From contig CAMCQA010000001.1 in the NCBI GenBank assembly GCA_945876935.1, forward strand, positions 62,001-126,000: a DNA stretch of 64,000 nt, in the 5' to 3' direction. The DNA is from an uncultured Clostridia bacterium. GTDB taxonomy: Bacteria > Bacillota > Clostridia > Peptostreptococcales > Anaerovoracaceae. A model generated the notes under the pieces. It was not told where the DNA came from. It saw nothing but the letters and a program-made list of their open reading frames with translations, and made no database searches. Both the position numbers and the translations under genes were made by a program. Shown here one piece after another: positions 43,722-53,968 of the stretch; positions within the stretch are counted from its first letter, which is position 1, and each line of letters begins with the position of its first letter.

Positions 43722-44726
43722 ATGGATAAATCAATATTAGATACAAAACTCTTAACTAATGAGGATGAAGATTTAAGATTTGCTGGAAGACTTTTAGCAG
43801 AAGGAAAAGTTGTAGCTTTTCCTACAGAGACTGTTTATGGTCTAGGTGCAAATGCTTTAGATGCAGAAGCTGTAAAGAAAGTTTATGAAGCTAAAGGAAG
43901 ACCTAGTGACAATCCTATGATAGTTCATATTTCAGATATTCATCAGGCTAGAAGTCTTTGGAGCGTTAAATCCGAAATTGCTGAGAAACTTATGGAGGCA
44001 TACTGGCCAGGTCCGTTAACGATAGTGATGAAGTCTTCTGATATAGTTCCTCTTGAAACGAGGGGAGGCCTTGATACTGTGGCTGTCAGAATGCCTGCAG
44101 AGAATGATGCTTTAAAGCTTATAGATTTTGCTAAGGTTCCTATAGCGGCACCTAGTGCAAATATATCTGGACGACCTAGCCCAACAAAGTATGAACATGT
44201 CATAGAGGATATGAACGGAAAAGTTTCTGCAATTGTAAAAGGTAGAGATTGTAAGATAGGTATAGAATCTACAGTTGTTCTTGTAGAGCATGATAAAATC
44301 CTTCTTCTTAGACCGGGCTTTATAACTCCTGATGAAATGATGAATGTGACGGGATGTGAAGTAGATATTATAGCATCGGATATAGAGTCACAAAGTTCTA
44401 AAGCACCACTATCTCCGGGGATGAAGTATAAGCACTATGCCCCTAAAGCAGAGATGACTATCTTTAGAGGAGATAGAAAAAAGGTTTCACAGGTTATTAA
44501 TGAACGAAAACATATACTGGAAGAAGATGGCTATAAGGTTGGAATAATTGACTTTTCATCTGATGATATGAGCTATGCTGCACAAAATTTATTTGCTAAG
44601 CTTAGAGATATGGATAACTTAGAAGTTGATTACATATTGGCAACAGGTTTACCGGAGGAAAACCTTGGTATGGCTGTAATGAACAGGATGATTAAATCAG
44701 CAGGATACAAAATTGAGGATGTTTAA
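43722..44726 (+). CDS. tsaC: L-threonylcarbamoyladenylate synthase (Sua5/YwlC type)
   Basis: 334 residues, the longer Sua5 form. YrdC-like domain with GKVVAFPTETVYGLGANAL, KGRPSDNPMIVHI, WPGPLTIVMKSS and AAPSANISGRPSPT, then the linker SPGMKYKHYAPKAEM and a C-terminal Sua5 domain. It makes threonylcarbamoyl-AMP for the t6A37 modification of ANN-decoding tRNAs, which include the tRNA-Lys in this window. Weak ribosome-binding site, so probably coupled to prfA. Confidence 0.94.
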   Translation: MDKSILDTKLLTNEDEDLRFAGRLLAEGKVVAFPTETVYGLGANALDAEAVKKVYEAKGRPSDNPMIVHISDIHQARSLWSVKSEIAEKLMEAYWPGPLTIVMKSSDIVPLETRGGLDTVAVRMPAENDALKLIDFAKVPIAAPSANISGRPSPTKYEHVIEDMNGKVSAIVKGRDCKIGIESTVVLVEHDKILLLRPGFITPDEMMNVTGCEVDIIASDIESQSSKAPLSPGMKYKHYAPKAEMTIFRGDRKKVSQVINERKHILEEDGYKVGIIDFSSDDMSYAAQNLFAKLRDMDNLEVDYILATGLPEENLGMAVMNRMIKSAGYKIEDV

Positions 44727-44808
44727 TATATTTGATATTATTTCGATATAATTTATTTTATTTAAGATATAATGTGTTTATACTGTGGTATAAACGAGAG
44801 GAAGGGTT

Positions 44809-45243
44809 ATGAAAAAAGTAGCAATTGCTTGTGACCATGGTGGATTCAAGCTAAAAAATGAAATTCTAAAACATTTAGAAAAAAAGAACTATGAAATTAT
44901 AAACCTTGGTACAGACAGTGAGGAGTCTGTAGATTACCCAGACTATGGTAGACGCTGTGCGGAAACTGTAGCGAGAGGAGAAGCTGATACAGGGATAGTT
45001 GTATGTGGAACAGGCATAGGCATTTCTATAGCAGCAAACAAAGTTAAAGGCATTAGATGTGGTCTTTGCACTTCAAGAGAAATGGCTGAATTAACAAGAC
45101 TTCATAATGATGCAAATGTATTAGCCCTAGGAGGAAGAATTCTAAGGGTGGAAGAGGCTCTAGAGATTGTTGATGTATTTTTGAACACTGAGTTTGAGGG
45201 TGGACGTCATCAGCGAAGAGTAGATGCTCTAGATAATTATTAA
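44809..45243 (+). CDS. rpiB: Ribose-5-phosphate isomerase B
   Basis: 144 residues. VAIACDHGGFKLKNEIL, VDYPDYGRRCAETV, CGTGIGISIAANKVKGIRCG and LTRLHNDANVLALGGR are the RpiB/LacAB blocks; the catalytic cysteine is in VVCGTGIG. It interconverts ribose-5-phosphate and ribulose-5-phosphate. The order prfA-tsaC-rpiB-upp is common in Firmicutes, here without ywlE. Confidence 0.95.
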   Translation: MKKVAIACDHGGFKLKNEILKHLEKKNYEIINLGTDSEESVDYPDYGRRCAETVARGEADTGIVVCGTGIGISIAANKVKGIRCGLCTSREMAELTRLHNDANVLALGGRILRVEEALEIVDVFLNTEFEGGRHQRRVDALDNY

Positions 45244-45313
45244 ACCAGGATAATTTAAATAATAAATGCAGGAAAAGATAGTATAGTTATTGAAATTTAT
45301 GGAAAGGATTGCT

Positions 45314-45943
45314 ATGGGGAAAATATACGTTTTTGATCATCCGTTAATTCAACATAAAACAGCATTGTTGAGACTTAAGGAGACGACTACAAAAGATTTT
45401 AGAGATCTTGCTAGAGAAATTGGTTTATTGATGGGCTTTGAAGCTACAAGAGACCTTCCTTTAAAGAAAATTAAGATAGAAACTCCTATGTGTGAAACAG
45501 AGGTAAATGTTCTTGAAGGAGAAGATGTAGCTATAGTACCTATTTTAAGAGCAGGACTTGGAATGGTTGATGGCATGCTGTCACTTATTCCGAATGCAAA
45601 GGTAGGACACGTAGGTCTTTATAGAGACCCAGAGACACATAAGCCGGTAGAATATTATTGTAAGATGCCTAACGATATTGAGCATAGAAAAATATTTGTA
45701 GTTGACCCTATGCTTGCAACAGGTGGTTCTGCTATAGATGCGGTTGAGCTAGTTAAGCAGAAAGGTGGAAAAGATATTACATTTATGTGTCTAATTGCTG
45801 CACCAGAAGGTATAGAGGCTCTATCAAAGGCACATCCTGATATCGATATTTTAATAGCAGCAAAGGATGAGAGACTTAATGAAAATGCCTATATTTTACC
45901 TGGTTTAGGAGATGCAGGCGACAGGTTATATGGAACTAAATAA
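45314..45943 (+). CDS. upp: Uracil phosphoribosyltransferase
   Basis: 209 residues from ATG 45314 (GAAAGGATT upstream; the track starts 8 codons earlier). [67 protein letters not shown] (PRPP loop) and [12 protein letters not shown] match UPRT. It salvages uracil to UMP. Confidence 0.96.
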   Translation: MGKIYVFDHPLIQHKTALLRLKETTTKDFRDLAREIGLLMGFEATRDLPLKKIKIETPMCETEVNVLEGEDVAIVPILRAGLGMVDGMLSLIPNAKVGHVGLYRDPETHKPVEYYCKMPNDIEHRKIFVVDPMLATGGSAIDAVELVKQKGGKDITFMCLIAAPEGIEALSKAHPDIDILIAAKDERLNENAYILPGLGDAGDRLYGTK

Positions 45944-45956
45944 GGAGGAAAATAAA

Positions 45957-47753
45957 GTGAAAAAGTATGAAATTAAGGAGAACGAGCACACGAGTAACAG
46001 GATTCTTCTTGATTGGATAAAAGAGGTGGCAGATCTTACTCAGCCAAAGAATATTGTTTGGATTACAGGTGAAGAAGAGCAGCTTGAAGAACTTAGACAG
46101 GAAGCTCTTTCTACAGGTGAGTTAATAAAACTGAATGAAGAAAAGCTACCGGGATGCTATCTACATAGAAGTCATAAAAATGATGTTGCTAGAGTAGAAG
46201 GCAGAACTTTTATATGTACTACTAAAAAAGGAGATGCTGGTCCAACAAATAATTGGATGGATCCAGATAAAATGCACGATAAGTTAGAAAAGCTTTACAA
46301 GGACTCAATGAAAGGAAAGACTATGTATATTATTCCTTTCTCAATGGGTATAGTAGGATCTCCTTTTGCAAAATATGGAATTGAAATCACTGATTCTATA
46401 TATGTTGTTCTAAATATGAACATAATGACGAGAATTGGAAGCAAGGTTTTAGATGATCTTGGAGAAAGTGGAGACTTTACTAAAGGGCTTCATGCTCAGG
46501 CAGATCTTAATCCTGATGAAAGATATATTGTACATTTCCCAGAGGAAAACTCTATTATGTCAATTAACTCTGGTTATGGCGGAAATGTTCTTTTAGGTAA
46601 AAAATGCCTTTCTTTAAGAATTGCTTCATATATGGGAAGCCAAGAAGGGTGGCTAGCCGAACACATGCTTATTTTGGGTGTTGAAGATCCAGAAGGAAAT
46701 AAACATTATATTGCAGGTGCATTTCCTTCAGCTTGTGGAAAGACAAACTTAGCTATGCTTATTCCACCAGAGGGATATCAGAAGGATGGATGGAAAGTAT
46801 CTTGTGTAGGAGATGATATAGCTTGGATAAGAGTTGGTGAAGATGGTAGACTATGGGCTACAAATCCTGAAAATGGATTCTTTGGAGTAGCACCAGGAAC
46901 TAATGAAAAATCTAATCCTAATGCTTTATCAACAACTAAGAAGGATACAATATTTACAAACGTTGCACTTAATGCAGATGATAATACTGTTTGGTGGGAA
47001 AAACTAGATAAAAATCCACCGAAAAATGCTGTAGATTGGACTGGAAAAAAGAGAGATGGTAGTATTCCGAGCGATGAGCCTTTGGCACATCCAAACTCAA
47101 GATTTACTTCTCCTGCTGTAAACTGTCCATCTATTTCAAGAGCATTTCACAGCCCAGAAGGTGTTCCTCTAACAGCAATTATATTTGGTGGAAGAAGAGC
47201 AAAGACAGCCCCTCTTGTTTACCAATCTAAGGATTGGGAGCATGGAGTATTTGTCGGATCTATTATGGCTTCTGAGCAGACAGCTGCTGCTGATGGAAAA
47301 GTAGGAGTTATAAGAAGAGACCCTATGGCTATGCTACCGTTTTGCGGATACAATATGGGAGACTACTGGCAGCACTGGTTAAATATGAAAGAAAAAGTTG
47401 AAAATCCTCCAGCTATATTCAATGTTAACTGGTTTAGAGCTGATGAAGATGGAAACTTTATTTGGCCAGGTTTTGGAGATAATTTAAGAGTAATAGAATG
47501 GATTATCAGAAGAGCTAGAGGTGAGGTTGATGCTAAGCTTACAGAGATTGGATACTTGCCTTTCCCAACAGATATCAATATAGATGCCTGCGATATAGAT
47601 TTAGAGAAGCTAGAGAAAATTCTAGATGTAGATAAAGACGGATGGCTAGAAGACATAGAAGATATAAGAGAGTTCTATGGCAAATTTGGTGATAGACTAC
47701 CTAACGAGCTAGTTCGACAGGTTGAGTCTATGGCAAAGAGACTTAAAGGATAA
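45957..47753 (+). CDS. pckG: Phosphoenolpyruvate carboxykinase (GTP)
   Basis: 598 residues from GTG 45957, with AAGGAGG 7 bases upstream; the track's ATG lies inside upp without a site. Signature FPSACGKTNLAML is the P-loop/reactive cysteine region of GTP-dependent PEPCK, followed by VSCVGDDIAWIRV, NPENGFFGVAPGTN and FGGRRAKTAPLVYQ. It interconverts oxaloacetate and PEP with GDP/GTP. Many Clostridia and other anaerobes carry the ATP-type enzyme, so the GTP form is a useful taxonomic clue. In a fermenting anaerobe it may run in the carboxylating direction. A terminator follows. Confidence 0.94.
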   Translation: MKKYEIKENEHTSNRILLDWIKEVADLTQPKNIVWITGEEEQLEELRQEALSTGELIKLNEEKLPGCYLHRSHKNDVARVEGRTFICTTKKGDAGPTNNWMDPDKMHDKLEKLYKDSMKGKTMYIIPFSMGIVGSPFAKYGIEITDSIYVVLNMNIMTRIGSKVLDDLGESGDFTKGLHAQADLNPDERYIVHFPEENSIMSINSGYGGNVLLGKKCLSLRIASYMGSQEGWLAEHMLILGVEDPEGNKHYIAGAFPSACGKTNLAMLIPPEGYQKDGWKVSCVGDDIAWIRVGEDGRLWATNPENGFFGVAPGTNEKSNPNALSTTKKDTIFTNVALNADDNTVWWEKLDKNPPKNAVDWTGKKRDGSIPSDEPLAHPNSRFTSPAVNCPSISRAFHSPEGVPLTAIIFGGRRAKTAPLVYQSKDWEHGVFVGSIMASEQTAAADGKVGVIRRDPMAMLPFCGYNMGDYWQHWLNMKEKVENPPAIFNVNWFRADEDGNFIWPGFGDNLRVIEWIIRRARGEVDAKLTEIGYLPFPTDINIDACDIDLEKLEKILDVDKDGWLEDIEDIREFYGKFGDRLPNELVRQVESMAKRLKG

Positions 47754-47760
47754 AAATGAC

Positions 47761-47792
47761 AAAAAGCTATATCGTAAAGATATAGCTTTTTA
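47761..47792 (+). terminator. Terminator after pckG
   Basis: Perfect 13-bp stem AAAAAGCTATATC/GATATAGCTTTTT with a 5-base loop. Confidence 0.9.
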
Positions 47793-47810
47793 ATTGATTG
47801 GGAGAAACTT

Positions 47811-49598
47811 ATGATACATGAGAGACTTAAAAGACTCAGAGAGGAAATGAAAAAAAGAAATATAGATTTTTACTATATTCCTACTGCTGACTACCACAAC
47901 ACAGAGAGCGTATCTTCTTATTTTAAATCTAGAGAATATATGAGTGGATTTACAGGTTCAGAAGGAGATCTGCTTGTATCTAGCACTTCGGCTTGGCTTT
48001 GGGTAGATGGCAGATATTACCTTCAAGCAGAAAAGGAGTTAGCTGGCAGCAGCATTATAAAAATGGAAGATGGCGAGCCAGATGTTTTATCTATAAATCA
48101 GCTTTTAAAAGAATATTGTGGAGAAAATTCTATTATTGGCATGGACGGTAAAGTCGTTAGTACAGCCTTTGTAAATGAAATAAAGAAAGAACTCTCGTTA
48201 AAAGATGAGCAGTTAGCTACGGAAGAGGATTTAGTTGGTATTATTTGGAAAGATAGGCCGAATTTATCAAGAGCTAAAGCAAATTTTATTGAAGATGCCG
48301 GTGAGAACAGTAGAAATAAGCTAACTAGAGTTCAAAATTATTTAAAAGAGAATGATATAGATGCTATTGTATTTAATCAGCTTGATGATATTGCATGGCT
48401 TACTAATATGAGAGGAAGAGATGTTGAATTTTTCCCAGTTGCTTTTGCTTTTATGATTGTTATGCAAAGAGGGGCTTATTTGTTTATAGATGAAAATAAG
48501 CTTTCTTATGAAGACAAAGAGAGAGTGATGAATGATAGTATAGCTATACATCCCTATGAAGATTTCAATGAATTTTTGAAAACTATGGATGCCCGAGTAG
48601 TGAGTTTTGATGATAATACCCTAAGTTACTATGCATTTAAGAAGCTAAATGAAAGCGTTAAGAGAAAATTTGTAATCGAGGAGTCTCCAGTAGTTTTATG
48701 GAAGTCTATGAAAAATTCTAAGGAGATAAGAGATACAAAGCAAGCCCATATTAGAGATGGTGTAGCTATGGTAAAATTTTTGCGCTGGCTTGAAGAAATA
48801 GATGACAAAACTATTTTAAGCGAAGTCGATATAGCCAATAAAGTAGATAACCTTAGAAGAGAACAAGAAGGTTTTATAGAGCCAAGTTTCAGTACCATAG
48901 CTGGATATGGAAAAAATGGGGCAATTATACACTATCACCCTCAAAAAGAAAAATGTCTTTCTTTAGAAAATAAAAGTTTCCTTCTTCTAGATAGTGGAGG
49001 CCAATACTGTGATGGTACTACTGATGTTACTAGAACCATAGCTCTCGGAGAGCTTTCAAAAGAAGAAAAAACCAACTATACAGCTGTTTTAAGGGCGATG
49101 ATAAGGCTAAGTAAAGCTAAATTTTTAGAAGGCTGTAGAGGTATTAACCTGGATATTTTGGCAAGAGGGATTTTGTGGGATATGAACCTAGACTACAAGC
49201 ATGGAACAGGTCATGGAGTAGGACATGTTTTAAATGTTCATGAAGGACCTATCGGAATCAGATGGAAGAAAGTTGCCGGCTTAAATGATATGGAGATTCT
49301 TAGGGAAGGCATGATTTTATCTAATGAACCAGGTGTGTATATAGAAGATGAATACGGCATAAGAATTGAAAATGAACTTCTTGTAGTTAAAGATATAAAA
49401 AACGAATACGGACAGTTCTTAAAGTTTGAAGAGCTAACTTTAATTCCTATAGATAAAAAAGGAATTATTTTAGAAAATATGACAAAAGATGAAATAGAGT
49501 GGTTGAATGATTACCATAAAAGGGTATATAATTCATTAGAGAAATTTTTGTCACAGGAGGAGAAAAATTGGCTTAAGAAGGCCACAAGTCCTCTATAG
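47811..49598 (+). CDS. M24 family Xaa-Pro aminopeptidase (APP1-like, three-domain)
   Basis: 595 residues, the long form with two creatinase-like N-terminal domains (RLKRLREEMKKRNIDFYYIPTADYHNTESV, and a second starting near LTRVQNYLKENDIDAIV) and a pita-bread catalytic domain. Metal ligands: LLDSGGQYCDGTTDVTRT (two Asp), KHGTGHGVGHVLNVHEGP (His), LSNEPGVYIEDEYGIRIENEL (two Glu). It releases N-terminal residues preceding proline; probably cytoplasmic, as no signal is seen. GGGAGAAA site; own transcription unit after a terminator. Confidence 0.92.
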   Translation: MIHERLKRLREEMKKRNIDFYYIPTADYHNTESVSSYFKSREYMSGFTGSEGDLLVSSTSAWLWVDGRYYLQAEKELAGSSIIKMEDGEPDVLSINQLLKEYCGENSIIGMDGKVVSTAFVNEIKKELSLKDEQLATEEDLVGIIWKDRPNLSRAKANFIEDAGENSRNKLTRVQNYLKENDIDAIVFNQLDDIAWLTNMRGRDVEFFPVAFAFMIVMQRGAYLFIDENKLSYEDKERVMNDSIAIHPYEDFNEFLKTMDARVVSFDDNTLSYYAFKKLNESVKRKFVIEESPVVLWKSMKNSKEIRDTKQAHIRDGVAMVKFLRWLEEIDDKTILSEVDIANKVDNLRREQEGFIEPSFSTIAGYGKNGAIIHYHPQKEKCLSLENKSFLLLDSGGQYCDGTTDVTRTIALGELSKEEKTNYTAVLRAMIRLSKAKFLEGCRGINLDILARGILWDMNLDYKHGTGHGVGHVLNVHEGPIGIRWKKVAGLNDMEILREGMILSNEPGVYIEDEYGIRIENELLVVKDIKNEYGQFLKFEELTLIPIDKKGIILENMTKDEIEWLNDYHKRVYNSLEKFLSQEEKNWLKKATSPL

Positions 49599-49634
49599 TT
49601 CGGATAAAATAGCTATTATTGAAAGGAGAACAAT

Positions 49635-50006
49635 ATGTTAAAGGAATTTAAAGAGTTTGCTTTTAAAGGTAACGTGATTGATTTAGCAGTCGGCGTTATC
49701 ATAGGTGCTGCATTCGGTAAAATCGTATCATCATTAGTAAATGATATATTAATGCCATTAGTTGCACTTTTATTCCCAACAAAGCCAGATTTCACTACTC
49801 TAGCTTGGAATGGAATTAGCTACGGTAACTTCATTCAGGTAACTTTCGACTTCCTAATTACAGCATTTGCTATATTTATGGTAATTAAGCTGATAATGAA
49901 GGCTAAGAAAGAAAAGGTTGAAGAAGTAGTAGAGGCTGCGCCAGAGATTGATGCTAAGGAAGAGCTTCTAAAAGAAATCAGAGATTTACTTAAAGAAACT
50001 AACTAA
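49635..50006 (+). CDS. mscL: Large-conductance mechanosensitive channel
   Basis: 123 residues. [43 protein letters not shown] is the N-terminal amphipathic helix and first membrane helix; the second span is [24 protein letters not shown], followed by a charged cytoplasmic helix. It releases solutes under hypo-osmotic shock. Single-gene unit with a strong GAAAGGAGA site and a strong terminator. Confidence 0.97.
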   Translation: MLKEFKEFAFKGNVIDLAVGVIIGAAFGKIVSSLVNDILMPLVALLFPTKPDFTTLAWNGISYGNFIQVTFDFLITAFAIFMVIKLIMKAKKEKVEEVVEAAPEIDAKEELLKEIRDLLKETN

Positions 50007-50014
50007 GAATTGGT

Positions 50015-50052
50015 GTAAAAGCTTATACTATGTATAGGCTTTTACTTTTTTT
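50015..50052 (+). terminator. Terminator after mscL
   Basis: 14-bp stem GTAAAAGCTTATAC/GTATAGGCTTTTAC (one G-T pair) with a 3-base loop, then TTTTTTT. Confidence 0.93.
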
Positions 50053-50087
50053 GATTGAAATTCCTTTTAATGATGAGGTTATAAGAT

Positions 50088-50309
50088 ATGAGAGAATTAA
50101 GAATAGGCAAATATAGACATTTTAAAGGCAAGCACTATGAAGTGATTGGACAAGCTACTCATAGTGAAACTAGGGAGCAACTCGTTGTATACAGAGCTCT
50201 TTATGATGATTTTGCCCTCTACGTTAGACCGCTAGATATGTTTTTATCAGAAGTGGATAAAGAAAAGTATCCGGACGTAACTCAGCAATATAGATTTGAA
50301 GAAATATAA
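50088..50309 (+). CDS. DUF1653 domain protein
   Basis: 73 residues. [35 protein letters not shown] followed by [12 protein letters not shown] is the complete DUF1653 fold, a small beta-rich domain of unknown function. It lies 40 bases before the ABC exporter genes and may share their transcript. Confidence 0.88.
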   Translation: MRELRIGKYRHFKGKHYEVIGQATHSETREQLVVYRALYDDFALYVRPLDMFLSEVDKEKYPDVTQQYRFEEI

Positions 50310-50349
50310 TTTGTCTTAGATAGACTTAGATGATAGAAGGAAAAGACTT

Positions 50350-52095
50350 ATGAAAAAAGTTTTTAAGGAACTTAAAGATTTTAAAAAGCATATATTCATA
50401 TTGCTAGCACTCATTATGATAAATGTTTTATCAAACCTGTTTGTTCCAACTTTACTTGCAGATGTTATAAACGATGCCATTCCAAAAGGTAGTAAGATGG
50501 AAGTTTTCATAATAGGCTTGGAAATGTTGGTGATCGGATTTGTTGGACTTGTTGCTGCTATAGCTGCAGGTTATTTTTCATCTACAATTTCCGTTGGAGT
50601 CGCTAGAAATATTAGAAAGAAAGTATTTTACAAAGTTCAGGAATTTTCAGAAAAAGAATTTGATGAGATTTCAGTATCTTCTCTTATTACAAGAACAAAT
50701 AATGATGTTATACAAGTTCAGACATTTTTGAACTTCCTTTTCAGAATTTCTTTGATGGCTCCTATAATGGCAATAGGAGGAGTTTTTATGGCTCTACAGA
50801 AGAGTGTTGAACTTTCTTTAGTTGTCCTTGCTTCTGCACCAATAATGATAGTATTCATACTTTATATAGGGAGAAAGACGATTCCTATTTCTACTGAAAT
50901 GCAAGAACGATTGGATGATATGAATATGGTCGTTAGAGAAAAGCTTACAGGTATAAGAGTAGCTAGAACTTTTGGAACAGAAGAATATGAAGAAAAAAGA
51001 TTCAGACTTGTAAATGAGGCCTTTAGGGAGAGAGCCGAAGCGCTTTACAATCTTATGATTGTTTTATTCCCTGGACTTCATGTTATTTTGTATGGAACAA
51101 CTGTTGCGATTATGATATTTGGAGGATATAGCATCGTAGGAGGTTCAGGTCTATTAGTTGGTGATGTAATAGCAGTAATACAGTATGTTGGACTAATTAT
51201 GATGTCTGTAGTTTTGCTTTCTGTTATGTTTTTGATCTATCCGAGAGCATCTGTTTCCATGGGAAGAATAAATCAGGTTCTCGATATGAATATATCTATA
51301 GAAAATAATCCGAGACCTCTTAGAAAGTGCTCGAGCTTGGATGACGATGCCGAGCTTAGATTTGAAAATGTTAGCTTCTCCTTTGAAGGTGCAACGAAGA
51401 AGGCTTTGGACGATATTTCATTTTCATTAAAAACAGGAGAGGTAACAGCGATTATAGGCTCTACTGGCTCTGGAAAGTCAACTATAGCAAATCTTATTCC
51501 TAGATTTTTTGATGTGACAGAAGGAAGAATAACTTTAGAAGGTGTTGATATAAGAGATTGGGATTTACATAGCCTAAGATCTCTAATAGGAATAGTTCCG
51601 CAGAAAGCAGTTCTGTTTAAAGGTACTATTTTGAGTAATGTATCATGGGGAAGTGAAAATATTTCCATAGAAGATGTTAATAAAGCTATAGAGATAGCTC
51701 AAGCTAAAGATTTTGTTGGTGCAAGTGAAGAAAAATTAGAGAAAGAAGTTTCTCAAGGAGGAGCAAATTTATCTGGTGGACAGAGACAAAGGCTATCGAT
51801 TGCCCGCGCAGTTGCGAGAAAACCTAAGATATATATTTTTGATGATAGTTTTTCAGCCCTTGACTTTAAAACAGATAGTAAACTTAGAAAAGCTTTGTAT
51901 GAAAATACTAAGGATGCTGCAGTGCTTATGATAGCCCAAAGAGTATCCACTATAAAGAATGCAGATAATATAATAGTAATCGAAGGTGGTAAAGTTGTTG
52001 GACAAGGAACACATGAATACCTTCTTGAAAATTGTCATGTATATGAAGAAATTGTTCAATCTCAGTATAGAGAGGAGGAGTTAGCTAATGAATAA
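50350..52095 (+). CDS. Heterodimeric ABC exporter subunit, degenerate-Walker-B type
   Basis: 581 residues: six-helix exporter domain, then a nucleotide-binding domain. Walker A is IGSTGSGKST, signature LSGGQRQRLSIARA, Walker B IYIFDDSFSALD, where the catalytic Glu is Asp. This matches the non-hydrolysing half-site of heterodimeric exporters such as LmrCD, EfrCD and TM287/288. Substrates of relatives are drugs, lipids or peptides; not defined here. It overlaps the next gene by 8 bases. Confidence 0.92.
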   Translation: MKKVFKELKDFKKHIFILLALIMINVLSNLFVPTLLADVINDAIPKGSKMEVFIIGLEMLVIGFVGLVAAIAAGYFSSTISVGVARNIRKKVFYKVQEFSEKEFDEISVSSLITRTNNDVIQVQTFLNFLFRISLMAPIMAIGGVFMALQKSVELSLVVLASAPIMIVFILYIGRKTIPISTEMQERLDDMNMVVREKLTGIRVARTFGTEEYEEKRFRLVNEAFRERAEALYNLMIVLFPGLHVILYGTTVAIMIFGGYSIVGGSGLLVGDVIAVIQYVGLIMMSVVLLSVMFLIYPRASVSMGRINQVLDMNISIENNPRPLRKCSSLDDDAELRFENVSFSFEGATKKALDDISFSLKTGEVTAIIGSTGSGKSTIANLIPRFFDVTEGRITLEGVDIRDWDLHSLRSLIGIVPQKAVLFKGTILSNVSWGSENISIEDVNKAIEIAQAKDFVGASEEKLEKEVSQGGANLSGGQRQRLSIARAVARKPKIYIFDDSFSALDFKTDSKLRKALYENTKDAAVLMIAQRVSTIKNADNIIVIEGGKVVGQGTHEYLLENCHVYEEIVQSQYREEELANE

Positions 52096-53968
52096 AAATA
52101 GTAATGCTAAGTCCCATGGACAGATAAATGCTATGAGAGGTGGACGACATTCTTTTGGAGGAGGAAATATCTCTTTTACAGAGAATGGTAAGGATAGACC
52201 AAGTTTCAAAGCTGTATACAAAAGACTATACAATTTCATGAAACCGTATAGATTATTTTTAATAGGAAGCTTAATACTCATCATAATATCTAGCTTTCTA
52301 GTAAGCTTAGGCCCTCTTCTTTTAGGTAAGGCGACAGATAAGATGTACTTTATAATTAAAGCAGGAAGTCCTAATTATGAATCATTTAGTGAGTTCTTAA
52401 AGATAGTCTATATAATGGCGGCAGTTTACTTTGCGGGTTTTGTTATAAAATATTTAAGCTCTAAACTTCTCTTAAAAGTTTCTCAAAGTACTCTTTTTGA
52501 TCTTAGAAACACAGTCGATGAGAAATTTAAGAAGCTTCCGCTAAAATACATAGATAGCAATGAATATGGCGATATATTAAGCAGAATAACAAATGATGTT
52601 GATACAATATCAAATAGCTTGCAGCAGAGCCTAGAGCAGGTTGTAGGTGCCATGACAACAGTTATTTTCATACTAGTGTTGATGATAATGATTAGTCCTC
52701 TGTTGACTGTTGTAAGCTTAATAACTATTCCTCTCACAATGTTTGTGACTATGAAGGTGATGAGATTATCGCAAAAATACTTTGATAGACAGCAAAAAGC
52801 TATAGGTGCGTTAAATGGATATGTGGAAGAGATGTATACAGGTCATACGATAGTATCTGCTTTTGGAATGGAAGAAGAAGTTAAATCGGTATTTGACGAT
52901 AAAAATGAGGAGCTATACTCTACAGGTAAGAAGGCTCAATTTTTATCTAGCACCATGATGCCGCTTGCTCAAGGTATGAATGATATTGGTTTTGTGGCAG
53001 TAGTATTTGTAGGTGCAATGATGGTAATAGGTGGCAGTGCCTCCATAGGTACGATTCAGGCTTTCATACAGTATTTAAAGCAGTTTTCACAGCCTATTAT
53101 GCAGACAGCACAAATTATGGGTATTATGCAGTCTACTCTTTCAGCATCAAATAGAGTATTTGAGTTTTTAGATGAAGAAGAGGAAGTTTCAGATGAAAAC
53201 GGTATAGATGATTTAAAACTAGATACATTGGATGTAGAATTTGATAGTGTTAAATTCGCATATTCTGATGAAAATACCCTTATGAAAAATGTTAATTTCA
53301 AAGTTGATCAAGGACAGATGATAGCTATCGTAGGCCCTACTGGTGCAGGAAAGACTACCCTTGTTAATTTGCTTCTTAGATTTTATGATATATCTGAAGG
53401 AAGCATCAAAATAGGTGGTGTAGATATAAGAGATATAAGGCGAAAAGATCTTAGAAAGCTATTTGGCATGGTTTTACAAGATAGCTGGATTTTCACTGGT
53501 AGCATTATTGAAAATATAAGATATGGAAGACTTGATGCAACTGATGAAGATGTTGTAAGGGCAGCAAAGGCAGCTAGAGCAGATGAATTTATTGAAAGAT
53601 TGCCTGGAGGGTATAACTTTAAGCTCTATGAAGGGGGTACTAATATTGCACAGGGAGAAAGACAGCTTATTACAATAGCTAGAGCTATTCTCTCAAATTC
53701 TCCGATAATGATTTTAGATGAAGCAACAAGCTCTGTAGATACTAGAACAGAAGTGCTTATTCAAGAAGCTATGGGAAGACTTATGGAAAATAAAATGAGC
53801 TTTGTTATAGCCCATCGTTTATCTACGATTAAGGGAGCAGATAAAATTATGTATATGGAAAATGGCGATATTAAGGAAATAGGTTCACATGAGGAGCTTC
53901 TAGAGAAAAATGGTAAGTATGCTTCTCTTTACAGAAGCCAATTTGAAGGAGAAGAAAATGAAGTTTAA
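52088..53968 (+). CDS. Heterodimeric ABC exporter subunit, catalytic type
   Basis: 626 residues with a glycine/histidine-rich N-terminal extension of about 35 residues (MRGGRHSFGGGN). The NBD has Walker A GPTGAGKTT, Walker B PIMILDEATSSVD with the catalytic Glu, but signature NIAQGERQLITIARA in place of LSGGQ. This signature deviation complements the Asp in the partner: together they make one degenerate and one active ATP site. AGAGGAGGAG precedes the start. Confidence 0.92.
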   Translation: MNKNSNAKSHGQINAMRGGRHSFGGGNISFTENGKDRPSFKAVYKRLYNFMKPYRLFLIGSLILIIISSFLVSLGPLLLGKATDKMYFIIKAGSPNYESFSEFLKIVYIMAAVYFAGFVIKYLSSKLLLKVSQSTLFDLRNTVDEKFKKLPLKYIDSNEYGDILSRITNDVDTISNSLQQSLEQVVGAMTTVIFILVLMIMISPLLTVVSLITIPLTMFVTMKVMRLSQKYFDRQQKAIGALNGYVEEMYTGHTIVSAFGMEEEVKSVFDDKNEELYSTGKKAQFLSSTMMPLAQGMNDIGFVAVVFVGAMMVIGGSASIGTIQAFIQYLKQFSQPIMQTAQIMGIMQSTLSASNRVFEFLDEEEEVSDENGIDDLKLDTLDVEFDSVKFAYSDENTLMKNVNFKVDQGQMIAIVGPTGAGKTTLVNLLLRFYDISEGSIKIGGVDIRDIRRKDLRKLFGMVLQDSWIFTGSIIENIRYGRLDATDEDVVRAAKAARADEFIERLPGGYNFKLYEGGTNIAQGERQLITIARAILSNSPIMILDEATSSVDTRTEVLIQEAMGRLMENKMSFVIAHRLSTIKGADKIMYMENGDIKEIGSHEELLEKNGKYASLYRSQFEGEENEV

